Shown one piece after another: positions 23,199 to 30,951 of a stretch of 34,908 bases of DNA. The translations under genes were made by a program, and so were the position numbers. The stretch comes from Acidovorax sp. Root219. GTDB lineage: Bacteria; Pseudomonadota; Gammaproteobacteria; Burkholderiales; Burkholderiaceae_C. The notes beneath the pieces were generated by a model. The model was not told the DNA's origin and did not search any database. It was given only the letters and a program-made list of their open reading frames with translations. The stretch spans positions 130,495 to 165,402 of the forward strand of contig NZ_LMIJ01000003.1 in the NCBI RefSeq assembly GCF_001428665.1, in the 5' to 3' direction. Position 1 is the first letter of the stretch. Each line of letters opens with the position of its first letter.

Positions 23199-23293
23199 GC
23201 GGTGGATTCTGTCCAGCCCATGCTGTGGCAATGCCAAAGCCCGCTGCCGCCGCCTTTGGCCGGCCTTAAGCCCGCAGGCGCCACAATCGCGCG

Positions 23294-23950
23294 ATGCACA
23301 TCCTGCTGATCGAGGACGATTTGGACCTGGGCCGCGCCCTGCAGTCTGCCCTGAAGGTGGAGGGGCTGAGCAGCGAGTGGCTGCGCCGCGCGGTGGACGC
23401 CCCCACCACGGTGGACGCCACCACCATCGACTGCGTGCTGCTGGACCTGACCCTGCCCGACGGCAGCGGCTTCGATCTGCTGGCGCGCTGGCGCGGCCAG
23501 GGCGAGCAGGTGCCCATCATCGTCATCACTGCGCGCTCGGCGGTGGAGGACCGGCTGGCCGGGCTCGATGGTGGGGCCGACGACTTCGTGGTCAAGCCCT
23601 TCGCCACGGCCGAGCTGATGTCGCGCATCCGCGCCGTGCTGCGGCGCAGCGCACGCCAGGCCAGCGACTGCTGGACGCTCGGTGACCTGGTGATCGAGCC
23701 CCGGCGCCACACCGTGCAGCGCGGTGGCGTGCCGCTGGACCTGTCACCGCGCGAGTTCCAGTTGCTGCTGGAGCTGGCGCGCGAGCCCGGCGCCGTGGTG
23801 CCCAAGGGCGTGCTGGCGCAGCGGCTCGACCCACTGGGCGAGCCGATGGACTTTGGCGCCATCGAGGTGCATGTGTCCAACCTGCGCCGCAAGATCGGCG
23901 CGGAGCTGATACGCACCGTGCGCGGCGTGGGCTACCTGCTGCAGCCATGA
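23294..23950 (+). CDS. OmpR/PhoB-family response regulator
   Basis: A 218-residue two-component regulator. In the receiver domain (1-115), the acidic pocket is EDD (7-9), the phosphoacceptor D51 in VLLDLTLPDGSG, the switch T79, and K101 in DDFVVKPF. The C-terminal winged helix (about 125-218) has LSPREFQLLLELAREPG, EVHVSNLRRKIG and IRTVRGVGYLL, typical of QseB/TctD-like regulators. Its stop overlaps the histidine kinase start by ATGA. A CACAAT hexamer seven bases upstream of the ATG could be a -10 giving a very short or absent leader, but no -35 is convincing. What the pair responds to is unknown. Confidence 0.94.
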   Translation: MHILLIEDDLDLGRALQSALKVEGLSSEWLRRAVDAPTTVDATTIDCVLLDLTLPDGSGFDLLARWRGQGEQVPIIVITARSAVEDRLAGLDGGADDFVVKPFATAELMSRIRAVLRRSARQASDCWTLGDLVIEPRRHTVQRGGVPLDLSPREFQLLLELAREPGAVVPKGVLAQRLDPLGEPMDFGAIEVHVSNLRRKIGAELIRTVRGVGYLLQP

Positions 23951-25419
23951 GCAGCGTGGCGCCACACCACTCCCGGCGGTTGCGCGTGCTGTGGCAGCGG
24001 CTGTCAGAGCCCACGCTGGTGCGCCGCAGCGTGGCCTCGGTCATGGTGGCCTTCGTGCTGGTGTGGGCCGTGCTGCTGGGCTACAACTACCTGAAGTACA
24101 AGCAGGCCATCACCTACGACCCGGGCATGCTCAAGTACGGCGACGCCGTGCTGGAGTCGCTGGCCGACCTGCCGGATGCGTCACACGCGGCCGCCGCCCT
24201 GGCCTCGACAGACCACTGGACCAATGTGCGCCGCCGCCAGACCGGCCTGCTGCCCGGGGCCTTGATGCACGAGTTGCGCGATGGTGCCTCGGGCCGGCTG
24301 GTCTATGCGGCCAGCGGGCTGCAGGGCATGGACCTGCAGCCACCCCGCGACCACGCAGGCTCGTCGCTCACGGAGACCACCGTGCAGGGCCAGCCCTACC
24401 GCATCTACGCCGGCCGCAATGCACGCTGGACCTTGCGCATCCTGGAACCCAAGCGTCCCGATGCGGACTACCTGCACTACAACGGCCGCACCCTCGTGCC
24501 CTACCTGCTGCTGGCGGCCCCCTTTGTGCTGCTGCCCGTATGGCTGTCCGTGCGCAACGGCCTGCGCCCCCTGCAGCAACTGGCCCAGCGCATTGCCCAG
24601 CGCAGCAGCGACGAGTTGCAGCCCGTGGGCTTTCATGCCCGGCACCGCGAGCTCAAGCCCCTGGAGCAGTCGCTCGATGCCCTGCTCGCCCGCCTGCGCC
24701 AGAAGGTGGAGCGCGAGCGCGCCTTCGTGCAGGACGCTGCCCACGAGATCCGCACCCCGCTGGCCGTGATCACCGCGCAGGCCCATGTGATGGCGCGATC
24801 AGAGAGCGCAGCCGAGCGCACCGAGGCCCAGGCGCACCTGGAGCAGGCCATCGCGCGCACCTCGCATCTGGCGCAGCAGTTGCTGGACCTGGCCGCGCTC
24901 GACGAAGCCCAGCGCCCGGCCCCGCGCGACATGGACGTGGCGCAATGGCTGCGTGCCGCGCTGGCGCAGGCGGCACCCGCCGCCATGGCGCAGCGCATCG
25001 AGCTGTCGCTGGACGCACCCGACAGCGTGCCGGCGCGGCTCGACGCGACGGCCCTGGAATCGGTGGTGCACAACCTGATCGACAACGCGGTGCGCTATGC
25101 CCAGGCAGGCGGTTCGGTGGCCGTGGGCCTGCGCCGCGGATCCGGCATGCTGCACCTGTCGGTGCAGGACGACGGCCCCGGCATTGCGCCGGCCGAGCGC
25201 GGCAAGGTGTTCGAGCGCTTCTACCGTGGCACAGGGCATGCCGCCAATGGCTCGGGCCTGGGCCTGGCCATCGTGCGGCAGGCGGCGCGCCGCATGGGTG
25301 GGCAGGTGCAGATTGGCGACGGGCTGAACGGGCAGGGTGTGGGCTTTTTCGTTAGCATTCCCCTCCCGAGCCCTGCCTGGGTGCCCTTTTTATGCCCGAC
25401 TCCATCCACCCCTGCCTGA
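23947..25419 (+). CDS. Sensor histidine kinase
   Basis: A 490-residue inner-membrane kinase, the partner of the preceding regulator. Membrane segment 1 spans about residues 29-49 (MVAFVLVWAVLLGYNYL), a periplasmic sensor about 50-182, and segment 2 about 184-203 (VPYLLLAAPFVLLPVWL). The HAMP-like linker follows (RNGLRPLQQLAQRIAQR). The phosphoacceptor is H266 in QDAAHEIRTPLAV, the N box is HNLIDNAVRYA, and the G boxes are DDGPGIAP and GSGLGLAIV. The layout is QseC/TctE-like. The C-terminal tail (SIPLPSPAWVPFLCPTPSTPA) extends past the kinase domain and overlaps the next gene by 28 bases, so it may be a by-product of that overlap. Confidence 0.94.
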   Translation: MSSVAPHHSRRLRVLWQRLSEPTLVRRSVASVMVAFVLVWAVLLGYNYLKYKQAITYDPGMLKYGDAVLESLADLPDASHAAAALASTDHWTNVRRRQTGLLPGALMHELRDGASGRLVYAASGLQGMDLQPPRDHAGSSLTETTVQGQPYRIYAGRNARWTLRILEPKRPDADYLHYNGRTLVPYLLLAAPFVLLPVWLSVRNGLRPLQQLAQRIAQRSSDELQPVGFHARHRELKPLEQSLDALLARLRQKVERERAFVQDAAHEIRTPLAVITAQAHVMARSESAAERTEAQAHLEQAIARTSHLAQQLLDLAALDEAQRPAPRDMDVAQWLRAALAQAAPAAMAQRIELSLDAPDSVPARLDATALESVVHNLIDNAVRYAQAGGSVAVGLRRGSGMLHLSVQDDGPGIAPAERGKVFERFYRGTGHAANGSGLGLAIVRQAARRMGGQVQIGDGLNGQGVGFFVSIPLPSPAWVPFLCPTPSTPA

Positions 25420-25724
25420 CGTGCGGCGCCTGCTGCGCCAGCTTTCGCGTGGACTTTGCGGTGGAGGAGACGCAGGCCATGGGCGGCACCGTGCCCAACG
25501 GGCTGGTGGTCGAGGTCACCAGCAGCACCTGCCGCATGCGCGGCACCGACCACGTGCCCGCGCGCTGTGCCGCCCTGACTGGCAAGGTGGGCGACAAGGC
25601 GGCCTGCGGCATCTACGAATGGCGGCCCTCGCCTTGCCGAGAGTTCGAGGCCGGCGACCATGCGTGCAACCGCGCGCGCATGCGCCACGGGATGCAACCC
25701 CTGCAAGACGGCATCATTTTCTGA
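25392..25724 (+). CDS. YkgJ family cysteine-cluster protein
   Basis: A 110-residue protein of the YkgJ/CxxCxxCC family, thought to bind zinc or an iron-sulfur cluster. The N-terminal motif CLTCGACC (residues 8-15) is followed by spaced cysteines in SSTCRMRG, ARCAAL, AACGIYEWRPSPCREF and DHACNRARMRHG. The Y-x-x-R-P-x-x-C element is diagnostic. Its ATG lies inside the end of the histidine kinase gene (28-base overlap), so translation is probably coupled. The biochemical role of the family is not established. Confidence 0.87.
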   Translation: MPDSIHPCLTCGACCASFRVDFAVEETQAMGGTVPNGLVVEVTSSTCRMRGTDHVPARCAALTGKVGDKAACGIYEWRPSPCREFEAGDHACNRARMRHGMQPLQDGIIF

Positions 25725-25754
25725 AGGCCCTACCAGGGCGGCACAGGCAAAGTA

Positions 25755-25834
25755 GTTGAGGCTTCAACAAAAATCACCCTGCTGTTGGAATTAACCGACA
25801 CCACGGGTTTTGCGGGACATGCAAACTTTGTCCC
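25755..25834. promoter_or_regulatory. kynB upstream region with two inverted repeats
   Basis: GTTGA-GGCT-TCAAC (25755-25768) and GGGACA-N9-TGTCCC (25814-25834); the latter ends at the base before the kynB ATG and contains CAAACTTTG, a smaller dyad of its own. Either could be the operator of a tryptophan- or kynurenine-responsive regulator, or the second could fold over the start and affect translation. No kynR-like regulator gene lies in the window. Confidence 0.4.
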
Positions 25835-26491
25835 ATGCAAGCCAGCCACACCCCCACCGCACGCACGCTCTGGGACATCTCGCCACCCGTGCATGCGGGC
25901 AGCCCGGTGTTTCCCGGTGACACGGCCTATTCGCAGCAGTGGTGCGCCACCATCGGGCCGGGCTGCCCGGTGAACGTGAGCGCCATCACCCTGTCGCCCC
26001 ACGTGGGCGCGCATGCCGATGCGCCGCTGCACTACGACGCCGATGGCGCCACCATCGGCGACGTGTCGCTCGAGCCCTTTCTGGGCCCCTGCCGCGTGAT
26101 CCATGCCATCGGCTGCGGTCCGCTGATCGAGTGGCAGCACATTGCCCACGCCGTGGATGCCACCCTGCCCCAGCGCGTGCTGGTGCGCACCTACGAACAC
26201 ATGCCGGTGGACCGCTGGGACGGCGCCCTGGCCGCCTACGCCCCCGCCACCATCGCGCGCCTGGCCGACCTGGGGGTGCTGCTGGTGGGCATCGACACGG
26301 CCAGCATCGACCCGGCCGACAGCAAGACGCTGGACAGCCACCAGGTCATCCGCCAGCGCGGCCTGCGCGTTCTCGAGAACCTGGTGCTCGACGAGGTGCC
26401 CGAGGGCGACTACGAGCTGATCGCCCTGCCGCTCAAGCTCACCACGGCCGATGCCTCCCCGGTACGCGCCGTCCTTCGCGCACTGACCTGA
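25835..26491 (+). CDS. kynB: Kynurenine formamidase
   Basis: Metal-dependent arylformamidase (cyclase-like family) that hydrolyses N-formylkynurenine to kynurenine and formate. The 218-residue product has the signature [14 protein letters not shown] with H56, H60, D62 and H66 as the metal/catalytic set, a Trp-Asp-Ile-Ser-Pro start ([10 protein letters not shown]), FPGDTAY, and [18 protein letters not shown] near the C terminus, all as in known KynB. It is the first gene of kynB-kynU-kynA, with 25 bases to kynU. The ATG at 25835 has no clear Shine-Dalgarno sequence; an inverted repeat abuts it. Confidence 0.95.
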   Translation: MQASHTPTARTLWDISPPVHAGSPVFPGDTAYSQQWCATIGPGCPVNVSAITLSPHVGAHADAPLHYDADGATIGDVSLEPFLGPCRVIHAIGCGPLIEWQHIAHAVDATLPQRVLVRTYEHMPVDRWDGALAAYAPATIARLADLGVLLVGIDTASIDPADSKTLDSHQVIRQRGLRVLENLVLDEVPEGDYELIALPLKLTTADASPVRAVLRALT

Positions 26492-26516
26492 TTCCGAGAA
26501 CCACACTGCAACTGCC

Positions 26517-27824
26517 ATGACCACCTTGCAAGACTGCCGCGCGCTCGACGCGCAAGACCCCCTGGCCCCGCTGCGCGGGCACTTCAGCCTGCCCGAGGGC
26601 GTGATCTACCTGGACGGCAACTCGCTGGGTGTGCTGCCCAAGGCCGCTGCGGCCCGCGTGGCCGACGTGGTCACGCGCGAATGGGGCACCGACCTCATCC
26701 GCTCGTGGAACACCGCCAGCTGGTTCGACCTGCCGCAGCGCCTGGGCAACCAGCTCGCACCCTTCATCGGCGCGGGCAAGGACGAGGTGGTGTGCACCGA
26801 CAGCACCTCCATCAACCTGTACAAGGTGCTGAGCGCCGCGCTCAACATCGCCCGGGAGGACAGCCCCGCGCGCAAGCGCGTGGTCAGCGAGCGCAGCAAC
26901 TTCCCGACCGATCTGTACATCGCCGAAGGCCTGTGCAGAGAGCGCGGGCTGGAGCTGGTGCTGGTGGAGCCCGAGGAGATCACCGCCGCACTGACGGCCG
27001 ACGTGGCGGTGCTGATGCTCACGCACGTGAACTACCGCACCGGCGCCATGCACGACATGGCGGCCACCACGGCGGCTGCGCATGCCGCCGGCATCCTCAC
27101 CGTGTGGGACCTGGCGCACAGCGCGGGCGCCGTGCCGGTGGACCTGAACGGCGCGGGCGCCGATTTCTCCATCGGCTGCGGCTACAAGTACCTGAACGGC
27201 GGCCCGGGCGCGCCAGCCTTCGCCTGGGTGCACCCGCGCCATGCCAACCGCTTCTGGCAGCCGCTGTCGGGCTGGTGGGGCCATGCCGCACCGTTCCAGT
27301 TCACGCCGGACTACAAACCCGCCCCCGGCATCACGCGCTATCTGTGCGGTACGCAACCCATCATCAGCCTGTCGGCCCTGCAGTGCGGCCTGGATGTGTT
27401 CGACGCGGCCCAGCCCCTGGGCGGCATGGCCGCGCTGCGCGCCAAGTCGCTGGCGCTGACCGATCTGTTCATCAACCTGGTGCAAGAGCGCTGCGCGGGC
27501 CACGGCCTGGGCCTGGCGACGCCACGCGAGCATGCACGACGCGGCTCGCAGGTGTGCCTGACGCGCGACGAGGGCCAGGGCCTCAATGGCCAGGGCAGTG
27601 GCGCCTACGCCATCGTGCAGGCGCTGATCGCGCGCGGTGTGATCGGCGACTTCCGCAAGGGCGACGGCGGCCAGGGCCCGCACAAGGACATCCTGCGCTT
27701 TGGCTTCACGCCGCTGTACATCGGCTACGAGGACGTGTGGAATGCAGTGGAGCACCTGCGCCAGGTGCTCGACGCGGCCGAGTGGCAGCGCCCCGAGTTC
27801 AACCAGATCCACGCGGTGACCTGA
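26517..27824 (+). CDS. kynU: Kynureninase
   Basis: A PLP enzyme that cleaves kynurenine to anthranilate and alanine. In 435 residues it shows [27 protein letters not shown], the serine/threonine cluster [29 protein letters not shown], the PLP aspartate in [16 protein letters not shown], and the Schiff-base lysine K224 in [12 protein letters not shown], followed by [10 protein letters not shown] and [11 protein letters not shown]. The length is slightly above the bacterial average (about 415). kynA starts three bases after its stop codon. With kynB and kynA the genes give the complete anthranilate branch of tryptophan breakdown. Confidence 0.97.
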   Translation: MTTLQDCRALDAQDPLAPLRGHFSLPEGVIYLDGNSLGVLPKAAAARVADVVTREWGTDLIRSWNTASWFDLPQRLGNQLAPFIGAGKDEVVCTDSTSINLYKVLSAALNIAREDSPARKRVVSERSNFPTDLYIAEGLCRERGLELVLVEPEEITAALTADVAVLMLTHVNYRTGAMHDMAATTAAAHAAGILTVWDLAHSAGAVPVDLNGAGADFSIGCGYKYLNGGPGAPAFAWVHPRHANRFWQPLSGWWGHAAPFQFTPDYKPAPGITRYLCGTQPIISLSALQCGLDVFDAAQPLGGMAALRAKSLALTDLFINLVQERCAGHGLGLATPREHARRGSQVCLTRDEGQGLNGQGSGAYAIVQALIARGVIGDFRKGDGGQGPHKDILRFGFTPLYIGYEDVWNAVEHLRQVLDAAEWQRPEFNQIHAVT

Positions 27825-27827
27825 GCC

Positions 27828-28718
27828 ATGTGCCCCTTCTCCAACACCCCTGCAGAGCCTGGTGCAGCAGCCCCCGCCAGCGGCGTGCCCGAATCCATCG
27901 TGCACGAAGAGCGCGCCCAGCTCGACTTCAGCCAATCCATGAGCTATGGCGACTACCTGCAGCTCGATGCCATCCTGACGGCGCAAAAGCCGCTGTCGCC
28001 CGCGCACGACGAGATGCTGTTCATCGTGCAGCACCAGACCAGCGAGCTGTGGATGAAGCTCATGCTGCACGAGCTGCGCGCTGCCATCGGCCACATCGCC
28101 CGGGACGAACTGCAAATGGCTTTCAAGATGCTGGCGCGCGTCTCCAAGATCATGGAGCAACTGGTGCACGCCTGGGACGTGCTGGCCACCATGACGCCGC
28201 CCGAGTACAGCGCCATGCGGCCCTACCTGGGCCAGTCCAGCGGCTTCCAGAGCTACCAGTACCGCAGCATCGAATTTTCGCTGGGCAACAAGAACCGCGC
28301 CATGCTCAAGCCGCACGAGCACCGCGCCGACCTGCTGGCCCAGGTGCAGGCCGCCTACGAGGCGCCTTCGCTGTACGACGAAGCCCTGCGCCTGCTGGCG
28401 CGCCGCGGGATTGCCGTGCCGGCCAGCCACACAGCGCGCGACTGGACCCTGCCCTACGAGGAAAGCGATGGCGTGGAGCAGGCCTGGCTCACCGTGTACC
28501 GCGCGCCGCAGCAGTACTGGGACCTGTACCAGCTGGGCGAGGAGCTCACCGACCTGGAAGATGCCTTTCGCCTGTGGCGCTTTCGCCATGTGACCACGGT
28601 GGAGCGCGTGATCGGCTTCAAGCGCGGCACCGGTGGCACGGGCGGCGTGAGCTACCTGCGCAAGATGCTGGACGTGGTGCTCTTCCCCGAGATCTGGAAG
28701 CTGCGCACCGATCTGTGA
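27828..28718 (+). CDS. kynA: Tryptophan 2,3-dioxygenase
   Basis: Heme enzyme that opens the indole ring of tryptophan to N-formylkynurenine, the first step of the pathway although the gene is third. The 296-residue product has [20 protein letters not shown], the substrate-site [37 protein letters not shown], and the proximal heme histidine in [20 protein letters not shown], then SYLRKMLD. The first 30 residues are Pro/Ala-rich and outside the conserved fold. It lies three bases after kynU and is surely translated from the same transcript. An MFS transporter follows after 99 bases. Confidence 0.97.
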   Translation: MCPFSNTPAEPGAAAPASGVPESIVHEERAQLDFSQSMSYGDYLQLDAILTAQKPLSPAHDEMLFIVQHQTSELWMKLMLHELRAAIGHIARDELQMAFKMLARVSKIMEQLVHAWDVLATMTPPEYSAMRPYLGQSSGFQSYQYRSIEFSLGNKNRAMLKPHEHRADLLAQVQAAYEAPSLYDEALRLLARRGIAVPASHTARDWTLPYEESDGVEQAWLTVYRAPQQYWDLYQLGEELTDLEDAFRLWRFRHVTTVERVIGFKRGTGGTGGVSYLRKMLDVVLFPEIWKLRTDL

Positions 28719-28817
28719 GTGCCCCCGGCCTGCGCAGCAGCGACAGCAGCCTGTCGCCACAGCGTGTAACCTCGGCAAGGGCGGCGCAACCGTGCACGCC
28801 CTCCCGGAGACACCGCC

Positions 28818-30074
28818 TTGCCGCCCCAGCCACCCGAGTCTACCCCCTCCTCTTCGCCACACTCCCCTCTCGCACCCCGTGTCGCCTGGGTCATGCTGCT
28901 GGCCCTGATTTCGGGCTTCGCGCTGAGCCAGGCCTTTCGCACCATCACGGCCATCATAGCCACCGGGCTGCGCGCGGAGTTCGGCCTGTCGGCGCAGGCG
29001 CTGGGCGCGTTCGCCGGGGCCTTTGCGTTTGCCTTCGGCGGCATGCAGCTGTTCATGGGCGTAGGCATCGACCTGTACGGCCTGCGGCGCACGCTGCTGG
29101 TGGCCTTTCCGCTCACGATTGCCGGTTCGCTGCTGTCCGCGCTGGCGCCGGGCTACGCCATGGTGCTGCTCGGGCAGGTGCTGATCGGCGTGGGCTGCGC
29201 GCCGGCCTTCCTGGTGTGCACGGTGTTCATCGCACGCTACTTTCCCCCGGGGCGCTTTGCCATGGTCTCGGGCGTGGCCATGGGAGTGGGCGGCCTGGGC
29301 ATGCTGTTCACCGGCACGCCGCTGGCATGGCTGGTGCAGCACTCCTCCTGGCGCGCGGGCTTCGGCGTGCTGGCCGGGCTGGCGGCGCTGGCCTGGCTGC
29401 TGATCTGGTGGCAGGTGCACGAGCCCGTAGAGCCGCAGCACGCCGCCGGTGCGCCGCGCGAATCGATAGGCTCGGCCGTGCGCGGCTTCGGCGCGCTGTT
29501 CCTGCTGCCGCACACCGCCGGCATCATGCTGCTGGCCCTCACCACCTATGCCTCCTTTCTCACGCTGCGCGGGCTGTGGCTGGGGCCGCTGCTGATCGAG
29601 CGGCACGGCTATTCGCTGGTGGCCAGCGGCAACGTGGCCATGCTGTCGTCGCTGGTGTCGCTGTTCACCCCGGCCTGGTTCGGGCGGATGGACCCTGGGC
29701 CTGCGCACCGCCGGCGCTGGATCATGGGTTTCACCGCCATCCTGTGCGGCCTGTTCCTGGCCATCGGCGTGCTGCACCAGGAATGGCTGGACGTGGGCGG
29801 CGCCATCGCGGTGGGCCTGCTCTCGGGCTACATGGTGCTGCAGTATGCGGACGTGCGCTCGACCTACCCGGCGGCCATGACCGGGCGCGCCATGGCGGTG
29901 TTCACCATGGCGCTGTTCCTCGGGGTGGCGCTGATGCAGTGGCTTACGGGGCTGGCGGCCTCGCTGGCTTCTGCGCACGGCGTCGATCCGTATGTGGCCG
30001 TGATGCTGGCCATCTCGGCGCTGCTTGCGGCCGGGGTGCTGTCGTTCAGGCTGCTGCCTGCGCCCGCGCATTGA
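28818..30074 (+). CDS. MFS transporter
   Basis: A major facilitator of 418 residues with 12 predicted membrane helices. After a polar Pro/Ser-rich start, helix 1 is VMLLALISGFALSQAFRTI. The loop 2-3 motif is GIDLYGLRRTLL (a G-x-x-x-D-R-x-x-R variant), and motif C-like glycines occur in GVAMGVGGLGMLFTGTP. The start is TTG 28818, with GGAGA seven bases upstream; the first ATG would cut into helix 1, so TTG is preferred. It may export or import a tryptophan-pathway compound (tryptophan, kynurenine or anthranilate), but that rests only on following kynA. Its 3' end overlaps the convergent membrane-protein gene by 29 bases. Confidence 0.88.
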   Translation: MPPQPPESTPSSSPHSPLAPRVAWVMLLALISGFALSQAFRTITAIIATGLRAEFGLSAQALGAFAGAFAFAFGGMQLFMGVGIDLYGLRRTLLVAFPLTIAGSLLSALAPGYAMVLLGQVLIGVGCAPAFLVCTVFIARYFPPGRFAMVSGVAMGVGGLGMLFTGTPLAWLVQHSSWRAGFGVLAGLAALAWLLIWWQVHEPVEPQHAAGAPRESIGSAVRGFGALFLLPHTAGIMLLALTTYASFLTLRGLWLGPLLIERHGYSLVASGNVAMLSSLVSLFTPAWFGRMDPGPAHRRRWIMGFTAILCGLFLAIGVLHQEWLDVGGAIAVGLLSGYMVLQYADVRSTYPAAMTGRAMAVFTMALFLGVALMQWLTGLAASLASAHGVDPYVAVMLAISALLAAGVLSFRLLPAPAH

Positions 30075-30504
30075 TCTGCGGCGGGCACACCGTCCCCTGC
30101 TCCGCCACGCGCCACCACTGCAGCACGCCGAACAGCAACTCGAATGCGGTGAATCCGAGGACGATGGCGCTGGCACCATGGGCTACCGCGTAGATCTGCC
30201 AGGCGGCAAACAGCAAGCGTGCCAGCCCATCGAGCCGGCCCAGCAGCATGCTGGGTGCCGCAATGCGCGCAATGGACCAGACCACCACCACCGAGCCGAG
30301 CAGATTGGCCAGCAGCATGTGCGTGCCATCGAGCGGGTGCAGGGTACCGGGCAGGCCCAGTGTGGTGGACACCGAGGTCAGCAGGCCATAGAGCCAGGCA
30401 AAGGTCCACGGCAGCGCAAAGGGCCAGGTGACGAACAGGTCGTACCAGCCGCCGGCGCGCACGATGGTCAGGTAGCGGGGCGAGGAAAAGGCAGGGATGT
30501 GCAT
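30046..30504 (-). CDS. Small four-helix membrane protein divergent from merR
   Basis: A 152-residue inner-membrane protein of no family I recognise. The helices are roughly FALPWTFAWLYGLLTSV (28-45), GTHMLLANLLGSVVVVWSIA (61-82), LARLLFAAWQIYAVAHGAS (92-113) and VLGFTAFELLFGVLQWW (115-133), ending in a short polar tail. It has a single cysteine, in that tail (GTVCPP), and no obvious metal-binding or catalytic motif. The topology recalls DoxX-like proteins but without their motifs. ATG 30504 is used; the frame is open well upstream through the merR region, but only by chance. A MerR operator overlaps its promoter, so it is the likely target gene of the neighbouring regulator. Confidence 0.75.
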   Translation of the reverse strand: MHIPAFSSPRYLTIVRAGGWYDLFVTWPFALPWTFAWLYGLLTSVSTTLGLPGTLHPLDGTHMLLANLLGSVVVVWSIARIAAPSMLLGRLDGLARLLFAAWQIYAVAHGASAIVLGFTAFELLFGVLQWWRVAEQGTVCPPQINARAQAAA

Positions 30505-30538
30505 GGTGCAAAAAAGATCGGAGTGAAGAAGGCTCCGA

Positions 30539-30569
30539 GCTTCCACCTTGAAGTACGCTTCAGGGTCAA
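30539..30569 (-). promoter_or_regulatory. MerR-type operator/promoter of the membrane-protein gene
   Basis: A 22-bp dyad (30545-30566, arms ACCTTGAAG and CTTCAGGGT on the plus strand). On the minus strand TTGACC (30569-30564) overlaps the dyad as a -35; 19 bp later the -10 position reads GGAAGC, a poor match. The over-long 19-bp spacer covered by a dyad is the hallmark of MerR-activated promoters. Confidence 0.7.
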
Positions 30570-30597
30570 GCACTTTTTTTTGGGAAAGACGCGCCCC

Positions 30598-30951
30598 ATG
30601 CTGATCGGAGAACTCGCCACCGCCGCCGGCCTGAGCCGCGAGGCCTTGCGCTTCTATGAGCAGCAGGGGCTGATCCGCGCACGCCGCCTGCCCAATGGCT
30701 ACCGCGACTACCCCGAGGAGGTGCTGATGCTGGTGCAGTACATCCGCACGGCGCAGCAACTGGGCTTCACGCTGGCCGAAATCGGCGACCGCCTGCCCGC
30801 GATCTGGGATGCACCCGATCCGGCGCCCGCCGTTACGCAGGTGCTGTCGGCCAAGCTGCTCGAAATCGACACCCGCATCGCCGCGCTGCAAGCCCTGCGC
30901 CAGACGCTGGCGGAGCGGGTGCTGGCGGACTGCCCGCTGGCTGCGTCCTAG
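30598..30951 (+). CDS. MerR family transcriptional regulator
   Basis: A 117-residue MerR-type activator. The winged helix at the N terminus is MLIGELATAAGLSREALRFY and EQQGLIRARRLPNGYRDYPE; the central helix LMLVQYIRTAQQLGFTLAEI and the C-terminal dimerisation helix LLEIDTRIAALQALRQTLAE follow. The metal-binding cysteine pairs of MerR/CueR/ZntR are missing: only one Cys (LADCPLAAS) is present at the end, so metal sensing of that kind is unlikely and an organic or redox cue is possible. GGGAAAG precedes ATG 30598 by nine bases. It diverges from a small membrane protein and shares the palindrome CTAG with the stop of the converging monooxygenase gene. Confidence 0.92.
   Translation: MLIGELATAAGLSREALRFYEQQGLIRARRLPNGYRDYPEEVLMLVQYIRTAQQLGFTLAEIGDRLPAIWDAPDPAPAVTQVLSAKLLEIDTRIAALQALRQTLAERVLADCPLAAS

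Noticed and set aside
26439..30179. A 1246-codon open frame on the minus strand and a 1170-codon frame on the plus strand across the kyn operon
   Set aside because: Both are antisense or out-of-frame shadows of kynU, kynA and the MFS gene, caused by high GC at third positions. Their products are His/Arg/Gly/Ala-rich and resemble no protein family.
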